Below are positions 17,011 to 25,157 of a stretch of 48,566 nt of DNA, piece by piece; position 1 is the stretch's first letter, and each line of letters starts with the position of its first letter. The position numbers and the translations under genes are program-made. The DNA lies in assembly GCA_021325095.1 (NCBI GenBank), contig JAJPHV010000148.1:1-48566 (forward strand), written 5' to 3'. The notes beneath the pieces are model-generated. The model searched no databases and was not told where the DNA came from. It saw nothing but the letters and a program-made list of their open reading frames with translations. Source of the stretch: Chloroflexota bacterium. Its GTDB lineage: Bacteria > Chloroflexota > Anaerolineae > Aggregatilineales > UBA2796.

Positions 17011-17526
17011 ATGGCCGAAATCAGGGCGCATGGGCTATGGTTCGAGGAGTTCCAGGAAGGTCTGTCTATCGAGACGCGCGGGCGCACCATCACCGAAGCT
17101 GATGTGATCAACTTTGCCGGGATTTCGGGCGATTTTAACCCGATGCACACCGACGCCGAGTACGTCAAGAATCACCCTTATGGGACACGGGTAGCGCACG
17201 GCGCGTTGGTCTTTTCGATTGCAACGGGACTGGCCTACCAGCTTGGCTTCCTGGAGGAGACTGCCATTGCCTTCACCGGCTTCGAGATGAAGCTGCGCGC
17301 GCCGGTCTTCATTGGCGATACGATCAAGGTCAGCGCAACGGTGAGCAAGCGCCGTGCGATGGCCGCCGCCGGGGGTGGGTTGGTCACTTTTGATGTGAAG
17401 GTGCTGAACCAGAAGGGCGAAGTGACCCAGAAGGGCGAATGGACGATGATGATCCGCAGCAATCCGGCGTTGGCTGGCACAACCTCGCCTGCGGATAGCG
17501 AAGGTTCGACGACGCGACCAGCATGA
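17011..17526 (+). CDS. MaoC-like (R)-enoyl-CoA hydratase
   Basis: 171-residue hot-dog fold protein of the MaoC/hydratase-2 family, which hydrates trans-2-enoyl-CoA to the (R)-3-hydroxyacyl-CoA or a related substrate. The catalytic motif is clear: FAGISGDFNPMHTDAEYV holds Asp-x-Asn-Pro-x-His, and VAHGALVFSIATGL is the following helix. ATG 17011 has AGAGGAG six bases before it; the longer frame from 16951 is not family-like. The stop overlaps the start of the MBL-fold gene (ATGA), so the two are co-translated. The partner suggests handling of an acyl thioester product. The C-terminal ~25 residues are disordered Ser/Thr/Ala. Confidence 0.85.
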   Translation: MAEIRAHGLWFEEFQEGLSIETRGRTITEADVINFAGISGDFNPMHTDAEYVKNHPYGTRVAHGALVFSIATGLAYQLGFLEETAIAFTGFEMKLRAPVFIGDTIKVSATVSKRRAMAAAGGGLVTFDVKVLNQKGEVTQKGEWTMMIRSNPALAGTTSPADSEGSTTRPA

Positions 17527-18509
17527 CATTTCCTACAGACATTGCGGGCCTGTACGGCATTGCGCTGCCGACGCCCTTTGAAATCGGCCCGGTCAACTGC
17601 TACGTTGCGGAGGGCGAGCCGCTCACGCTCATCGACTGCGGCACAAACACCGAAGAAACCTACCGCACGCTGGTTCGTGGGCTGGCCGAGAGGGGCCATC
17701 GGGTCAGCGACATCCGGCGGCTGATCATCACGCACCATCACACCGATCACCTGGGGCTGGCGCGGCGCATTGTGGACGAGTCGGGCGCGGAAGTCTGGGC
17801 GCACCCGCTGGCGGTGCGCTGGCTCGAAACGCCACAGGAAGCGCGCAATCGCCTGACGGCCTTTACCAACGCGCTGTTCCATGAATCCGGGGTCCCGCAG
17901 GCGCAGATCGACCTGATGAACCAGACAGGCCAGTACCTGGACAGCTTGAGCAGCGGCAGCGTACCCGTCGCCGTCCGGCTCGACGAGGGCGATACACTGG
18001 ACATAGCTGGCTATCGCTGGATGGCCTACCACACGCCCGGCCACGCCGGGGATATGCTGTGCTTCTACCAGCCCGAATCGAACGTCTTGCTCGCCTCCGA
18101 TCATCTGCTGCAAGACGTGAGTTCTAACCCGCTGATCGAAGCGCCGGACACGCCGGACGGTGAACGCCCGAAGCGCCTGCTGGATTACCTGCGCGAAATG
18201 CAGCGCATCGCGGCACTTGGGGCGCGTATCGCCTATACCGGGCATGGCCGCCCGATTGACGACATCTGCAAGCTGGTCGAGTCACGGCTGACGTTTCACC
18301 AGAAGCGCGCCGACAAGCTGTATGCCTCCTTTGACGGGCAGCCGCGACTGCTCTACGAATTGACAAAGAGCATGTTCCCCACTGTGCCAGATGTGCAGCT
18401 TTACCTCACGCTGTCCGAGGTGTTGGGCCATCTCGACCTGCTGGAACGCGATGGCCGCGTCACGCGCGAACTGCGCGCCGGGCTGCTCTACTGGCAGCCG
18501 ATACACTGA
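17523..18509 (+). CDS. MBL-fold metallohydrolase with C-terminal helical domain (LACTB2-like)
   Basis: 328 residues. Metallo-beta-lactamase fold with the complete metal site: ITHHHTDHLG (HxHxDH), the distant His in YHTPGHAGDM, Asp in LASDHLL, and the last His in TGHGRPI. The region after ~250 (LVESRLTFHQKRADKLY onward to LGHLDLLERDGRVTREL) looks like the small winged-helix cap of the LACTB2-like/glyoxalase II-like hydrolases. It probably hydrolyses a thioester or phosphoester; the MaoC partner, overlapped by ATGA, favours a thioester. Cytoplasmic. A palindromic element follows 21 bp after the stop. Confidence 0.85.
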   Translation: MTFPTDIAGLYGIALPTPFEIGPVNCYVAEGEPLTLIDCGTNTEETYRTLVRGLAERGHRVSDIRRLIITHHHTDHLGLARRIVDESGAEVWAHPLAVRWLETPQEARNRLTAFTNALFHESGVPQAQIDLMNQTGQYLDSLSSGSVPVAVRLDEGDTLDIAGYRWMAYHTPGHAGDMLCFYQPESNVLLASDHLLQDVSSNPLIEAPDTPDGERPKRLLDYLREMQRIAALGARIAYTGHGRPIDDICKLVESRLTFHQKRADKLYASFDGQPRLLYELTKSMFPTVPDVQLYLTLSEVLGHLDLLERDGRVTRELRAGLLYWQPIH

Positions 18510-18530
18510 CCGGGCACGTGGAACCGTTGA

Positions 18531-18624
18531 CCTCACCCCCTGCTCCCTTTCCGCAAGCAGCGAGGGGGAGTTGGCGGACACAGACTCCCCTCTCCACCAG
18601 GTGGCTGAAGGGTCGGGGGTGAGG
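18531..18624. repeat. Palindromic element copy 4
   Basis: 94-bp element from CCTCACCCCC (18531) to GGGGGTGAGG (18615-18624), made of two imperfect hairpins. It lies between the MBL gene and the ABM gene; non-coding. Confidence 0.8.
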
Positions 18625-18712
18625 CGAATATTGGGCGCTCCTACAGGCATCCCGTCCGATTCTGCGTTAAAGTATCTGCCTGGTTAAGGCAGTACATCGA
18701 GGATAAGAGCCT

Positions 18713-19024
18713 ATGTACGTGGTCTGCGTTCAAGTTCACGTCAAGCCTGAATTCGTCGATGATTTTATCAGGGTCACGCGAGAAAATTACGAGGGGACGC
18801 GCCAGGAACCGGGCAACGTCCGCTGGGATTTTTCACAGTCGGAAGACGACCCGACTCGCTTCTTTATCTACGAGGTGTACCGCACCAAAGAGGATTTCCC
18901 CAAACACCAGCAGACACCGCATTACCTGAAGTGGAAGGCCACCGTTGCGGAATGGATGGCCGAACCCCGCGTCGGCACGCGTTTCCTCAACCTGTACCCA
19001 ACCGATGAGGCATGGAACGTATGA
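18713..19024 (+). CDS. ABM-domain protein (LsrG/YgiN-like putative monooxygenase)
   Basis: 103-residue dimeric ferredoxin-like alpha/beta protein of the antibiotic-biosynthesis-monooxygenase superfamily. The family pattern is clear: VHVKPEFVDDFI, EPGNVRWDFSQS, FFIYEVYRTKEDFPKH, TPHYLKW. It is closest in pattern to LsrG-like (autoinducer-2 phosphate isomerase) or quinol-monooxygenase-like members; the substrate is unknown. ATG 18713 follows GAGGAT. The stop overlaps the ATG of the Fe-alcohol dehydrogenase (ATGA at 19021), so the two are coupled, hinting at a joint small-carbonyl or quinone pathway. Confidence 0.82.
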   Translation: MYVVCVQVHVKPEFVDDFIRVTRENYEGTRQEPGNVRWDFSQSEDDPTRFFIYEVYRTKEDFPKHQQTPHYLKWKATVAEWMAEPRVGTRFLNLYPTDEAWNV

Positions 19025-20208
19025 ACCCCTTTGAGTTTGCGACAGCCACCCGCATTATTTTCGGCAAAGATACCGCCGACCAGGTGGCGGACATTGTTTC
19101 GGCCTCGGCGTTCGGCAAGCACGCGCTGCTCGTCACCAGCGGGCAGTCGTCGGCTGCCGCAGCGGATCGCCTGGAACAGCAGCTGCGCGATAAGGGCATC
19201 CAGGTCACACGTTATGCCGTCCTGAGCGAGCCGGACGTGGAGATCGTGGAAGAAGGCGTGCGCGCCGCACAGTCCGCCGGGTGCGATCACGTGATTGCAC
19301 TGGGCGGCGGCAGTGTGATCGACACCGGGAAGGCCATTGCGGGTCTGCTGACCAACGGCGGCAGCGTGCTGGATTACGTGGAAGTCGTGGGGCGCGGCCT
19401 GCCCATTCGCCAGCCCGCTGCCCCGCTGATCGCGCTGCCGACCACTGCCGGGACGGGCGCGGAGGTGACCCGCAACGCCGTGATCGCCGTCCACGAGAAG
19501 CAGGTCAAGGTCAGTATGCGCAGCCCCTATCTGCTGCCGCGCGTGGCCGTCGTCGATCCTGTGCCGACGTATACCATGCCGCCCGCTGTCACGGCCGGCA
19601 CGGGCCTGGACGCGCTGACACAGCTTATCGAGCCGTTTACCTCGCTGCGGCGCAACCCCCTGATCGACGGCATCGCCGAGGCCGGATTGAAGCGCGCGGC
19701 CCGCTCGTTGCTGGTGGCTTACCGGGAAGGAACGCCAGCAGCCCGCGAGGACATGGCCTTTGCCAGCCTGTGCGGCGGGTTGGCGCTGGCGAATGCGGGC
19801 CTGGGCGCGGCGCACGGTTTCGCCGCCGTCCTCGGCGGGCGCTACCCGATTGCGCATGGCGTATGCTGCGCTGCGCTGCTGCCGCACGTCGTCAAGGGCA
19901 ACATGGAGGCATTGTTGAAGCGCGAGCCGGACAGCGAGGTGCTGGATCGCTACAGGACCGTCGCCGCCTATGTCGCGGACAGGCCGCGTGACTCATTCAA
20001 GACGCACCAGGATGTGAAAAGCGCCCTGGTCGAGAAAGTCAGTGAGCTGTGCGAGGCGCTGCAAATCCCGAAGCTGTCCACCTGCGGGGTGACGATGGAG
20101 GCCGTGCCGGAGCTGGTCGCGCAGGCACAGCAGGCCAGCAGCATGAAGGCCAACCCGCTCAAGCTGACGACGGAAGAACTGACGGAGATGCTGGTAGCGG
20201 CGATATAA
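19021..20208 (+). CDS. Iron-containing alcohol dehydrogenase family protein
   Basis: 395 residues, NAD(P)-dependent oxidoreductase of the Fe-ADH superfamily (alcohol, lactaldehyde, maleylacetate or phosphonate-type substrates). The cofactor motif ALGGGSVIDTGKAIA and LPTTAGTGAEVT are present. Metal ligands: Asp in GTGLDALTQ, His in GAAHGFAA and His in YPIAHGVCC. The usual second ligand is Gln here (DALTQ instead of DALTH), a variant seen in some subfamilies, so the metal may differ. ATG 19021 overlaps the ABM stop; an ATG at 19012 adds three residues and is less likely. Cytoplasmic; transcribed with the ABM gene. Confidence 0.85.
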   Translation: MNPFEFATATRIIFGKDTADQVADIVSASAFGKHALLVTSGQSSAAAADRLEQQLRDKGIQVTRYAVLSEPDVEIVEEGVRAAQSAGCDHVIALGGGSVIDTGKAIAGLLTNGGSVLDYVEVVGRGLPIRQPAAPLIALPTTAGTGAEVTRNAVIAVHEKQVKVSMRSPYLLPRVAVVDPVPTYTMPPAVTAGTGLDALTQLIEPFTSLRRNPLIDGIAEAGLKRAARSLLVAYREGTPAAREDMAFASLCGGLALANAGLGAAHGFAAVLGGRYPIAHGVCCAALLPHVVKGNMEALLKREPDSEVLDRYRTVAAYVADRPRDSFKTHQDVKSALVEKVSELCEALQIPKLSTCGVTMEAVPELVAQAQQASSMKANPLKLTTEELTEMLVAAI

Positions 20209-20255
20209 GAGCGCCAATTGATGTGACTGGCGTGTTCCAGCTTTTGGGACTATGC

Positions 20256-20286
20256 TTGAACTGTGTAGGTTCATTTTTGACATAAT
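20256..20286 (+). promoter_or_regulatory. Predicted promoter of the LysM gene
   Basis: TTGAAC (20256-20261), 19-bp spacer, extended -10 TGACATAAT (CATAAT at 20281-20286). A start of transcription near 20293 leaves a short leader before ATG 20308 with GAAGGGA, and rules against the GTG at 20287. Confidence 0.5.
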
Positions 20287-20307
20287 GTGAAGGGAACGTA
20301 CAGCATT

Positions 20308-21108
20308 ATGAAACACCTACTACGGTTCGTCGCCATATTCGTATTCGCGCTCACAGCGTTAACCGTTGTTCGTCCCGCGCAGGCCGCGTGCCAGGTCGGT
20401 GCCGGTAGTATCGGCGCGGGTGGCGGCTCGACTTCTTTCAGCGTGCCAGCGGGCCACACCTATCTCTTCGGCTATAGCGGTGTGTCCAGCGGTAGTATCC
20501 CCTTTACCGGGCCAGTCAGTGTAACAGTATCCTTTGGTTCTGGCCCCTACAGTTGGGCCATCCTCGACCTCACCATTAATTGCGCGACCTCCGCCACGTT
20601 TTTCAGCCCCGGCGATGGTCGCCTCGATCCGCGCCCGGCTGATCGCCTTGCTGTTTACTGCAACTCGACCACGCTGGATGTGTGGGGCGTCGGCAACGAT
20701 AGTCGTGGTCACCGTCTGATCATCTTTTCACTGGCAAAAGTCATTGCGGCGGGCAGCACCGGGCTACAGCAAAACCTGGGCGGAGACGGCATCGTTGCCG
20801 TAGGGTATTATGGGCGGAACCTGTTCGGCGTTTCGTGGATAGGCGGCCCGCTGAACGGCAATGGTCAGGCCGATTTTCGCAAAACGGTGACTTGCTCGTT
20901 CAGTCCGACACTGATCAGCAACGTGACAAACACCACGAGCAGCACTACGCCAGGAGTGTGTTCGCCATCGGTGGTGGTGCAGCCGGGGGACACCCTATTT
21001 CACATTGCCACAACTCACGGCACGACGGTTCCCGTACTGGTTCAGCTAAACAAACTGGTTGACCCGAACCGGATTTTGATCGGACAGGTGATCTGTTTGC
21101 CCGGCTAG
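20308..21108 (+). CDS. Secreted LysM-domain protein
   Basis: 266 residues. A signal peptide (hydrophobic FVAIFVFALTALTVV, cleavage after AQA) is followed by a Gly/Ser-rich ~100-residue region with three to four Cys. Then comes DGRLDPRPADRLAVYCNSTT, a motif I associate with secreted Chloroflexi proteins (from memory), and a C-terminal LysM domain (VVVQPGDTLFHIATTHGTTV to ILIGQVICLP, about 222-265). LysM binds peptidoglycan or related GlcNAc polymers, so the protein should sit in the cell wall. The function of the middle part is unknown. ATG 20308 has GAAGGGA before it. Confidence 0.8.
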   Translation: MKHLLRFVAIFVFALTALTVVRPAQAACQVGAGSIGAGGGSTSFSVPAGHTYLFGYSGVSSGSIPFTGPVSVTVSFGSGPYSWAILDLTINCATSATFFSPGDGRLDPRPADRLAVYCNSTTLDVWGVGNDSRGHRLIIFSLAKVIAAGSTGLQQNLGGDGIVAVGYYGRNLFGVSWIGGPLNGNGQADFRKTVTCSFSPTLISNVTNTTSSTTPGVCSPSVVVQPGDTLFHIATTHGTTVPVLVQLNKLVDPNRILIGQVICLPG

Positions 21109-21180
21109 TTGCGGTGGCTGTGTGCCAGCCCTACATCCGTGCGGACGAGTTTCCGCCACACCAGGAGGCGTCAGGGGGCT

Positions 21181-22338
21181 ATGGAAAAGAAACAGTTTGT
21201 TGCGCTGTTCGCTGGCGGTCTGGTGGGCTGGACACTGGTCCAGGGCCTTCTCGCTTTGCTGCCGGTCTATGCGGTGCGGCTTGGGGCCGACCCGGCCAAT
21301 GCGGGGAATTATCTGGCGGTGGCCTTCTTGGCTTTAACAATGGGAACGCTGGTCACAGGCTGGTTGTCGGACAGATTCCAGCGACGAAGGCTGCTGATTG
21401 TGGTGGCTGGCCTGGCAAATATCCCGGCAACCTGGCTGATGGGGCAGGCAACAGCACTCTGGCAGTTGGCGGTGCTCACGGCTATCGTCTGGTTTTTTAC
21501 CGGCATCCTCTTTACTGCCGCAAGTATCCTGACGGGCCTGTTTGCAGCGGAGGCGGAGCGCGGCAAGATATTCGGCATTCTTGCGGTCAACACCAGTCTC
21601 GGCGCGCTGATCGGCGGAACACTCAGCGGGCCGATTGTGAATCAATGGGGCTACGCCGGGCTGTTTTGGATAGCTGCCCTGTGTTGGGCACTTCTGTCCG
21701 CAACAGCCCTGTTTCTCCGCGACAAAGTTGTCGTCGCCGTCCAGCACGAGCCGTTATCGACGGTAACGGCCAAACCATCGACGGGGGGAGCGTTTTATCT
21801 CCTTCTGCTTGCAAACATATTCGCTTTTGGCGCGGGCTTCGTCGCAATCCTGGGTAGGCCCTTGTTGATGGACAAGATGGGCTTCGATCCGGCAGCGATT
21901 TCCGGCGTGGTGGCTGTTGGCGGAGCTGTCTCTCTGCCCTTTCCGGTCTTGCTGGGCTGGCTGTCGGATCGGATTGGCCGCTCCTGGCTGATTGTGCTGT
22001 GCTTTGTACTCGGCGCAGCGGGTTTGGTCGCGCTGGCCGCTTCGACCTTGCTGTGGCATTTCTGGCTCTCGTCTATCCTGCTGGCGGCTGTGGGGGTCAG
22101 CCTGGGCATCGGCCCCGCCCTTGTCACCGACCTGGTTCCGCCGGAGTCTCTGGGAACAGCCCTGGCCTGGTACGGCTTTGCGCCCACCACGGGCGGCATC
22201 CTGGGTTTCGCGCTCACGGGCTACGCCATCCAATCCTTCGGTATGACCACGACGTTCATCGCTGGCGCGCTGCTCACGCTGGTTGCTACGACGTTTGTTG
22301 TGCAGGTTCAGCGGCTTCGAGCAGCGGCATTAGCTTGA
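21181..22338 (+). CDS. MFS transporter
   Basis: 385-residue, twelve-helix major facilitator. The signature loop between helices 2 and 3 reads GWLSDRFQRRRLL, and the second-half counterpart is GWLSDRIGRSWLI. The N-terminal MEKKQF and ATG 21181 follow AGGGGGCT; the frame is open upstream to 21109 but this part is not hydrophobic and lies over the LysM stop. Substrate unknown; pattern fits a drug- or sugar-efflux type. A small zinc-ribbon ORF follows 70 bp later. Confidence 0.83.
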   Translation: MEKKQFVALFAGGLVGWTLVQGLLALLPVYAVRLGADPANAGNYLAVAFLALTMGTLVTGWLSDRFQRRRLLIVVAGLANIPATWLMGQATALWQLAVLTAIVWFFTGILFTAASILTGLFAAEAERGKIFGILAVNTSLGALIGGTLSGPIVNQWGYAGLFWIAALCWALLSATALFLRDKVVVAVQHEPLSTVTAKPSTGGAFYLLLLANIFAFGAGFVAILGRPLLMDKMGFDPAAISGVVAVGGAVSLPFPVLLGWLSDRIGRSWLIVLCFVLGAAGLVALAASTLLWHFWLSSILLAAVGVSLGIGPALVTDLVPPESLGTALAWYGFAPTTGGILGFALTGYAIQSFGMTTTFIAGALLTLVATTFVVQVQRLRAAALA

Positions 22339-22407
22339 ACCGTCGTACACAGCGTGCCGACCTGGAAAGGTCACGGTGGGAGACAGTGGGAGAGACAATA
22401 CAACGCC

Positions 22408-22563
22408 GTGAAGTGTAAAGCGTGCGGCCAACCGACGCGGGAATTCCTCGTGACCTACGGCGGTGAGAAGCGCTTTCTGTTCTGGAAGTATCCCGATGCT
22501 AGAGAGATTGCACTGTGCCGCGAACACCTGTCGGAAGGCATCTACATGACGGTTGAGGTTTGA
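22408..22563 (+). CDS. Small predicted zinc-ribbon protein
   Basis: 51 residues from GTG 22408 (GGAGAG 12 bases upstream). It begins VKCKACGQPTREF and later has ALCREH, giving C-x2-C-x30-C-x2-H, a plausible zinc site. No family recognised. The frame is open upstream to another GTG at 22354, adding 18 residues of basic sequence. Coding is plausible because the four metal-type residues are spaced regularly and the composition is protein-like, but it is not proven. It follows the MFS gene on the same strand. Confidence 0.5.
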   Translation: MKCKACGQPTREFLVTYGGEKRFLFWKYPDAREIALCREHLSEGIYMTVEV

Positions 22564-22690
22564 TCGGCAGGCCAGCCAACAGCTTCAGCGGCCTCAACAA
22601 TAATTGGCTGGCCGTTCCTGGGCGCAGCTGTGGACATCGACGCGAGCAGTTGGGGCGTCGCGCCGTCCGCCGATTGATCGCGGGGCTGCA

Positions 22691-22748
22691 CTCACCTCCG
22701 GCCCGTATACTCCCCCGCTCTGCACAGCAGAGCGGGGGCAGGGGTGAG
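22691..22748. repeat. Palindromic element copy 5, divergent, with a perfect 12-bp hairpin
   Basis: CTCACC (22691) to GGGGTGAG (22748). The core is a perfect stem CCCCCGCTCTGC (22712-22723) / GCAGAGCGGGGG (22727-22738) with loop ACA. It lies between convergent genes and may act as a bidirectional 3' structure; there is no T run. Confidence 0.7.
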
Positions 22749-22762
22749 ATCAATCAGCTACC

Positions 22763-23188
22763 TCAGGCCATCGCCGGGATGACGCCGAGCGCCTGCAAAA
22801 GCCCCAGCGCATCGAAGTTGACCCAGCATTCGGCGATCCTGCTGTTGACGATGCGGAACAGCGCCATGCCGGTCACTGCGGCATACTTGCCCGTCGGCGG
22901 GATGCCCAGCATCACCCCCTTCTGCGTCCCGGTGGCGGTGAAGCGCCACAGTACCCTGTCACCTTCGGCCACCAGATCGTGCGTCTCAAAGTGCATGTCG
23001 GGCATTGCCATCCGGTAGCCTGCGACGTAGCGTTTCAGGTCTTCGGCACTGGACACGCTGACTGGCGTCGAAGGGTCGTGCTGTGTGAAGTCAGGGGCAT
23101 ACAACTCATCCACGACGGCCAGGTTGCCCTTGTTCCAGCCTTCTTCGATCCACTTACGGAGCAGCGCTTTGTTCTGTTCTGTGGACAT
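22763..23188 (-). CDS. SnoaL-like ester cyclase family protein
   Basis: 141-residue SnoaL/NTF2-like alpha+beta barrel. Pattern: LLRKWIEEGWNKGNLAVVDELY, DFTQHDP, GYRMAMPDMHFETHDLVAEGDRV, WRFTATGTQKGVMLGIPPTGK, ending with the sheet GMALFRIVNSRIAECWVNFD. Members include polyketide cyclases and many proteins of unknown role. Start ATG 23188 has GAGGAGG eight bases before it. It is downstream of the HD-GYP/LuxR gene on the same strand (86 bp). Confidence 0.83.
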   Translation of the reverse strand: MSTEQNKALLRKWIEEGWNKGNLAVVDELYAPDFTQHDPSTPVSVSSAEDLKRYVAGYRMAMPDMHFETHDLVAEGDRVLWRFTATGTQKGVMLGIPPTGKYAAVTGMALFRIVNSRIAECWVNFDALGLLQALGVIPAMA

Positions 23189-23274
23189 GATCTTGATCCT
23201 CCTCGTTATCGTTCCTGCCTGCGTTTCACAAGTAAGATACGACAGCCGGGAGACAAAATCATGGGGAATTTTCC

Positions 23275-24852
23275 CTATTCTTGAGAGAGCAGGTGCTGCT
23301 CCACCGCGAAAAGCGTTGCGCCTGCGCGGGTCGAGACGCCGATCTTCTCGTAGATGTGCTGAATATGGTTGTCTACGGTCTTGGGCGAAATCGAGAGGTG
23401 TTCGGCGATCTGTTTCATGGAATGGCCGCGCGCCATCAGCTTCAAGACTTCGATCTCGCGTTCGCTCAGGCCAGCGACGGCTTCACGGCGTGTCGTGCGA
23501 ACACGGTGTCCGGCGGCTTCCAGCACTCCGCTGACCGAATCGCTGTCCAGTCGCCCAGCGCGTACCTCCCGCCGCAGATTGTCGGCGGCGACTTCCGGCG
23601 TCTGCGCGGGGCGATGCGGACGCGGCTCGATGGCCGCCTGATATGCATTGGCGGCGGCCAGCACACGCGCGGCGGGCGGCAGCGTATTGGCCGTTGCGCC
23701 ACGATGATAGCCGGAGCCGTCCAGCCGTTCATGATGCAGGGAACCGAGCGTGCCGAGCCTGGACAGCGCCTGGGAGCGAGCCAGCACCCGCTCCGTGTAA
23801 TAGGTGTGCAGCCGCACCTGTTCGTGCTCCCGTTCGGAAAGCGGCCCGGTTTTGACCAGCACGGCGGTGGAGATTCCGACTCGGCCAAGCTCGTGCAGCC
23901 AGCCCGCGCGCCGCACGACATGGATCTCGGACTCCGGCAGCCCACAGGCACGAGCGGCATCGGCGGCCAGTTCGGATACCCGCTGTGAATGGCACAACGT
24001 ATACGGGGATTTCAGATCGGCGAAGTCGGCCATCGCTAGGCAAGCCGTATCCAGTTCGGCTTCGGAGAGTACAGGCCGCGCACCTGGCTCAACCTCAAGC
24101 AGGGTGTCCAGCGATAGCTCCTCGTTCAGCCCGGCCAAAAGCTGCGTCGCCTGCTGGCAGAAACGCTCGGCCATTTGTGGATCGTAGGCTGTGCCTTTTC
24201 GCTGCCGCGCCATCGCCACCGCCGCCTCGACGCCATGCAGACGATTGAAGATGACCATATCCTGGGCCAGTGTGACCAACCGTGCAGGCAGGGCCACGTC
24301 CTCGCCCCTGCGCCCTTTTGGCAGCCCCCGCCCATCCCAACGCTCATAAAGCTGGCCGAGCGCCTCAACAATGCCCTGGCCGAAGCCAAGCCGCGTGGCA
24401 AGGCGCTGCGCAACCTCACAGTGGCCGCTGAACTCGCGCTTCGTCACGCTGCGCGCCGCCACCAACCCTTGCGCCACCAGGCGGGCGAAGTGCAGCGGCG
24501 GCTGTCCGGCGTGGGCCTCACGGACGTGGCGAAAGATGAAGCTCAACATTTCCGGGGTATTGCCCAGGTCAAGCGTTGCAAAGTCCTGACGGAGCGCCAG
24601 TTCATCGCCGAAGAAGGCCGCCAGCACGTGCGTTTCGGCAGTGCAGCCCACGTAGCGCAGGAGCGCGTAGTAGTAGGCGTCACGCAGGTCATCCTCGCGC
24701 AGTCTAAGCGCCTCTCCGAGCCGGGTCGCCAGCAAGCACGAACACAGCGCAAAATCGAGCGGCTGGCCCATGCCCAGGTCGGTGGCAAGCGACAGAGCCG
24801 CCATCACCTCTGCGAGACGCACGGACGACGAGGCAACCGTATTCCGCTGCAT
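23275..24852 (-). CDS. HD-GYP-like/LuxR-type regulator with HE in place of HD
   Basis: 525 residues from ATG 24852. The first half (about 10-260) looks like a degenerate HD-GYP domain (LYERWDGRGLPKG where HHERWDGxGYP is usual). A second HD-GYP domain follows with HSQRVSELA, WLHELGRVGI and HHERLDGSGYHRG. The metal-binding His-Asp is His-Glu here, so phosphodiesterase activity on cyclic-di-GMP or a similar ligand is uncertain. The last ~65 residues are a LuxR-type DNA-binding helix-turn-helix (GLSEREIEVLKLMARGHSMK, then ISPKTVDNHI). It is therefore a ligand- or partner-responsive transcription regulator. A GTG at 24885 would add 11 residues, but the predicted promoter at 24895-24903 makes that leaderless. 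Confidence 0.82.
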   Translation of the reverse strand: MQRNTVASSSVRLAEVMAALSLATDLGMGQPLDFALCSCLLATRLGEALRLREDDLRDAYYYALLRYVGCTAETHVLAAFFGDELALRQDFATLDLGNTPEMLSFIFRHVREAHAGQPPLHFARLVAQGLVAARSVTKREFSGHCEVAQRLATRLGFGQGIVEALGQLYERWDGRGLPKGRRGEDVALPARLVTLAQDMVIFNRLHGVEAAVAMARQRKGTAYDPQMAERFCQQATQLLAGLNEELSLDTLLEVEPGARPVLSEAELDTACLAMADFADLKSPYTLCHSQRVSELAADAARACGLPESEIHVVRRAGWLHELGRVGISTAVLVKTGPLSEREHEQVRLHTYYTERVLARSQALSRLGTLGSLHHERLDGSGYHRGATANTLPPAARVLAAANAYQAAIEPRPHRPAQTPEVAADNLRREVRAGRLDSDSVSGVLEAAGHRVRTTRREAVAGLSEREIEVLKLMARGHSMKQIAEHLSISPKTVDNHIQHIYEKIGVSTRAGATLFAVEQHLLSQE

Positions 24853-24894
24853 AGCCTGGCTGTTTCCTGAAAGTGTGTTGGGCACGTACCCCGA

Positions 24895-24903
24895 AGTATA
24901 GCA
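24895..24903 (-). promoter_or_regulatory. Extended -10 box before the HD-GYP/LuxR gene
   Basis: On the minus strand this reads TGCTATACT. Transcription would begin near 24888, leaving about 36 bases to the ATG at 24852. No clear -35. Confidence 0.4.
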
Positions 24904-25157
24904 TGATCAGCTAGAATGACCGTTTGGATGGCTCTCTGAGCCAGCACCGGGTAAACTTCAATCCGTATTGTCGTGTTGGTGAAAGGTGGCTTGCGGTTGT
25001 AAGGGTCATGGGCAGTGAGGTCGTCTAGAGAAAAGCTGGCGGTGGTGGCAAAGGTTATGGGCAGACATTGGGTGGTTGGTAGTCGTTCGCAGCATGATCG
25101 CCGTCAAAGGTTTACCTCCGAGGCCATCGCTTGCGGGGCGGTACAGGAATCCTGACT
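24904..25157. other. Intergenic region, nothing recognised
   Basis: Between the divergent HD-GYP/LuxR and propeller genes. It contains several short G-rich stretches (GGTGGTGG-like) but no ORF, hairpin or strong promoter I can support for the plus-strand gene. Confidence 0.4.

Noticed and set aside
22560..23018. 152-residue plus-strand frame opposite the SnoaL-like gene
   Set aside because: It is antisense to a gene with clear family motifs and a GAGGAGG ribosome site; the frame runs through the palindromic element.
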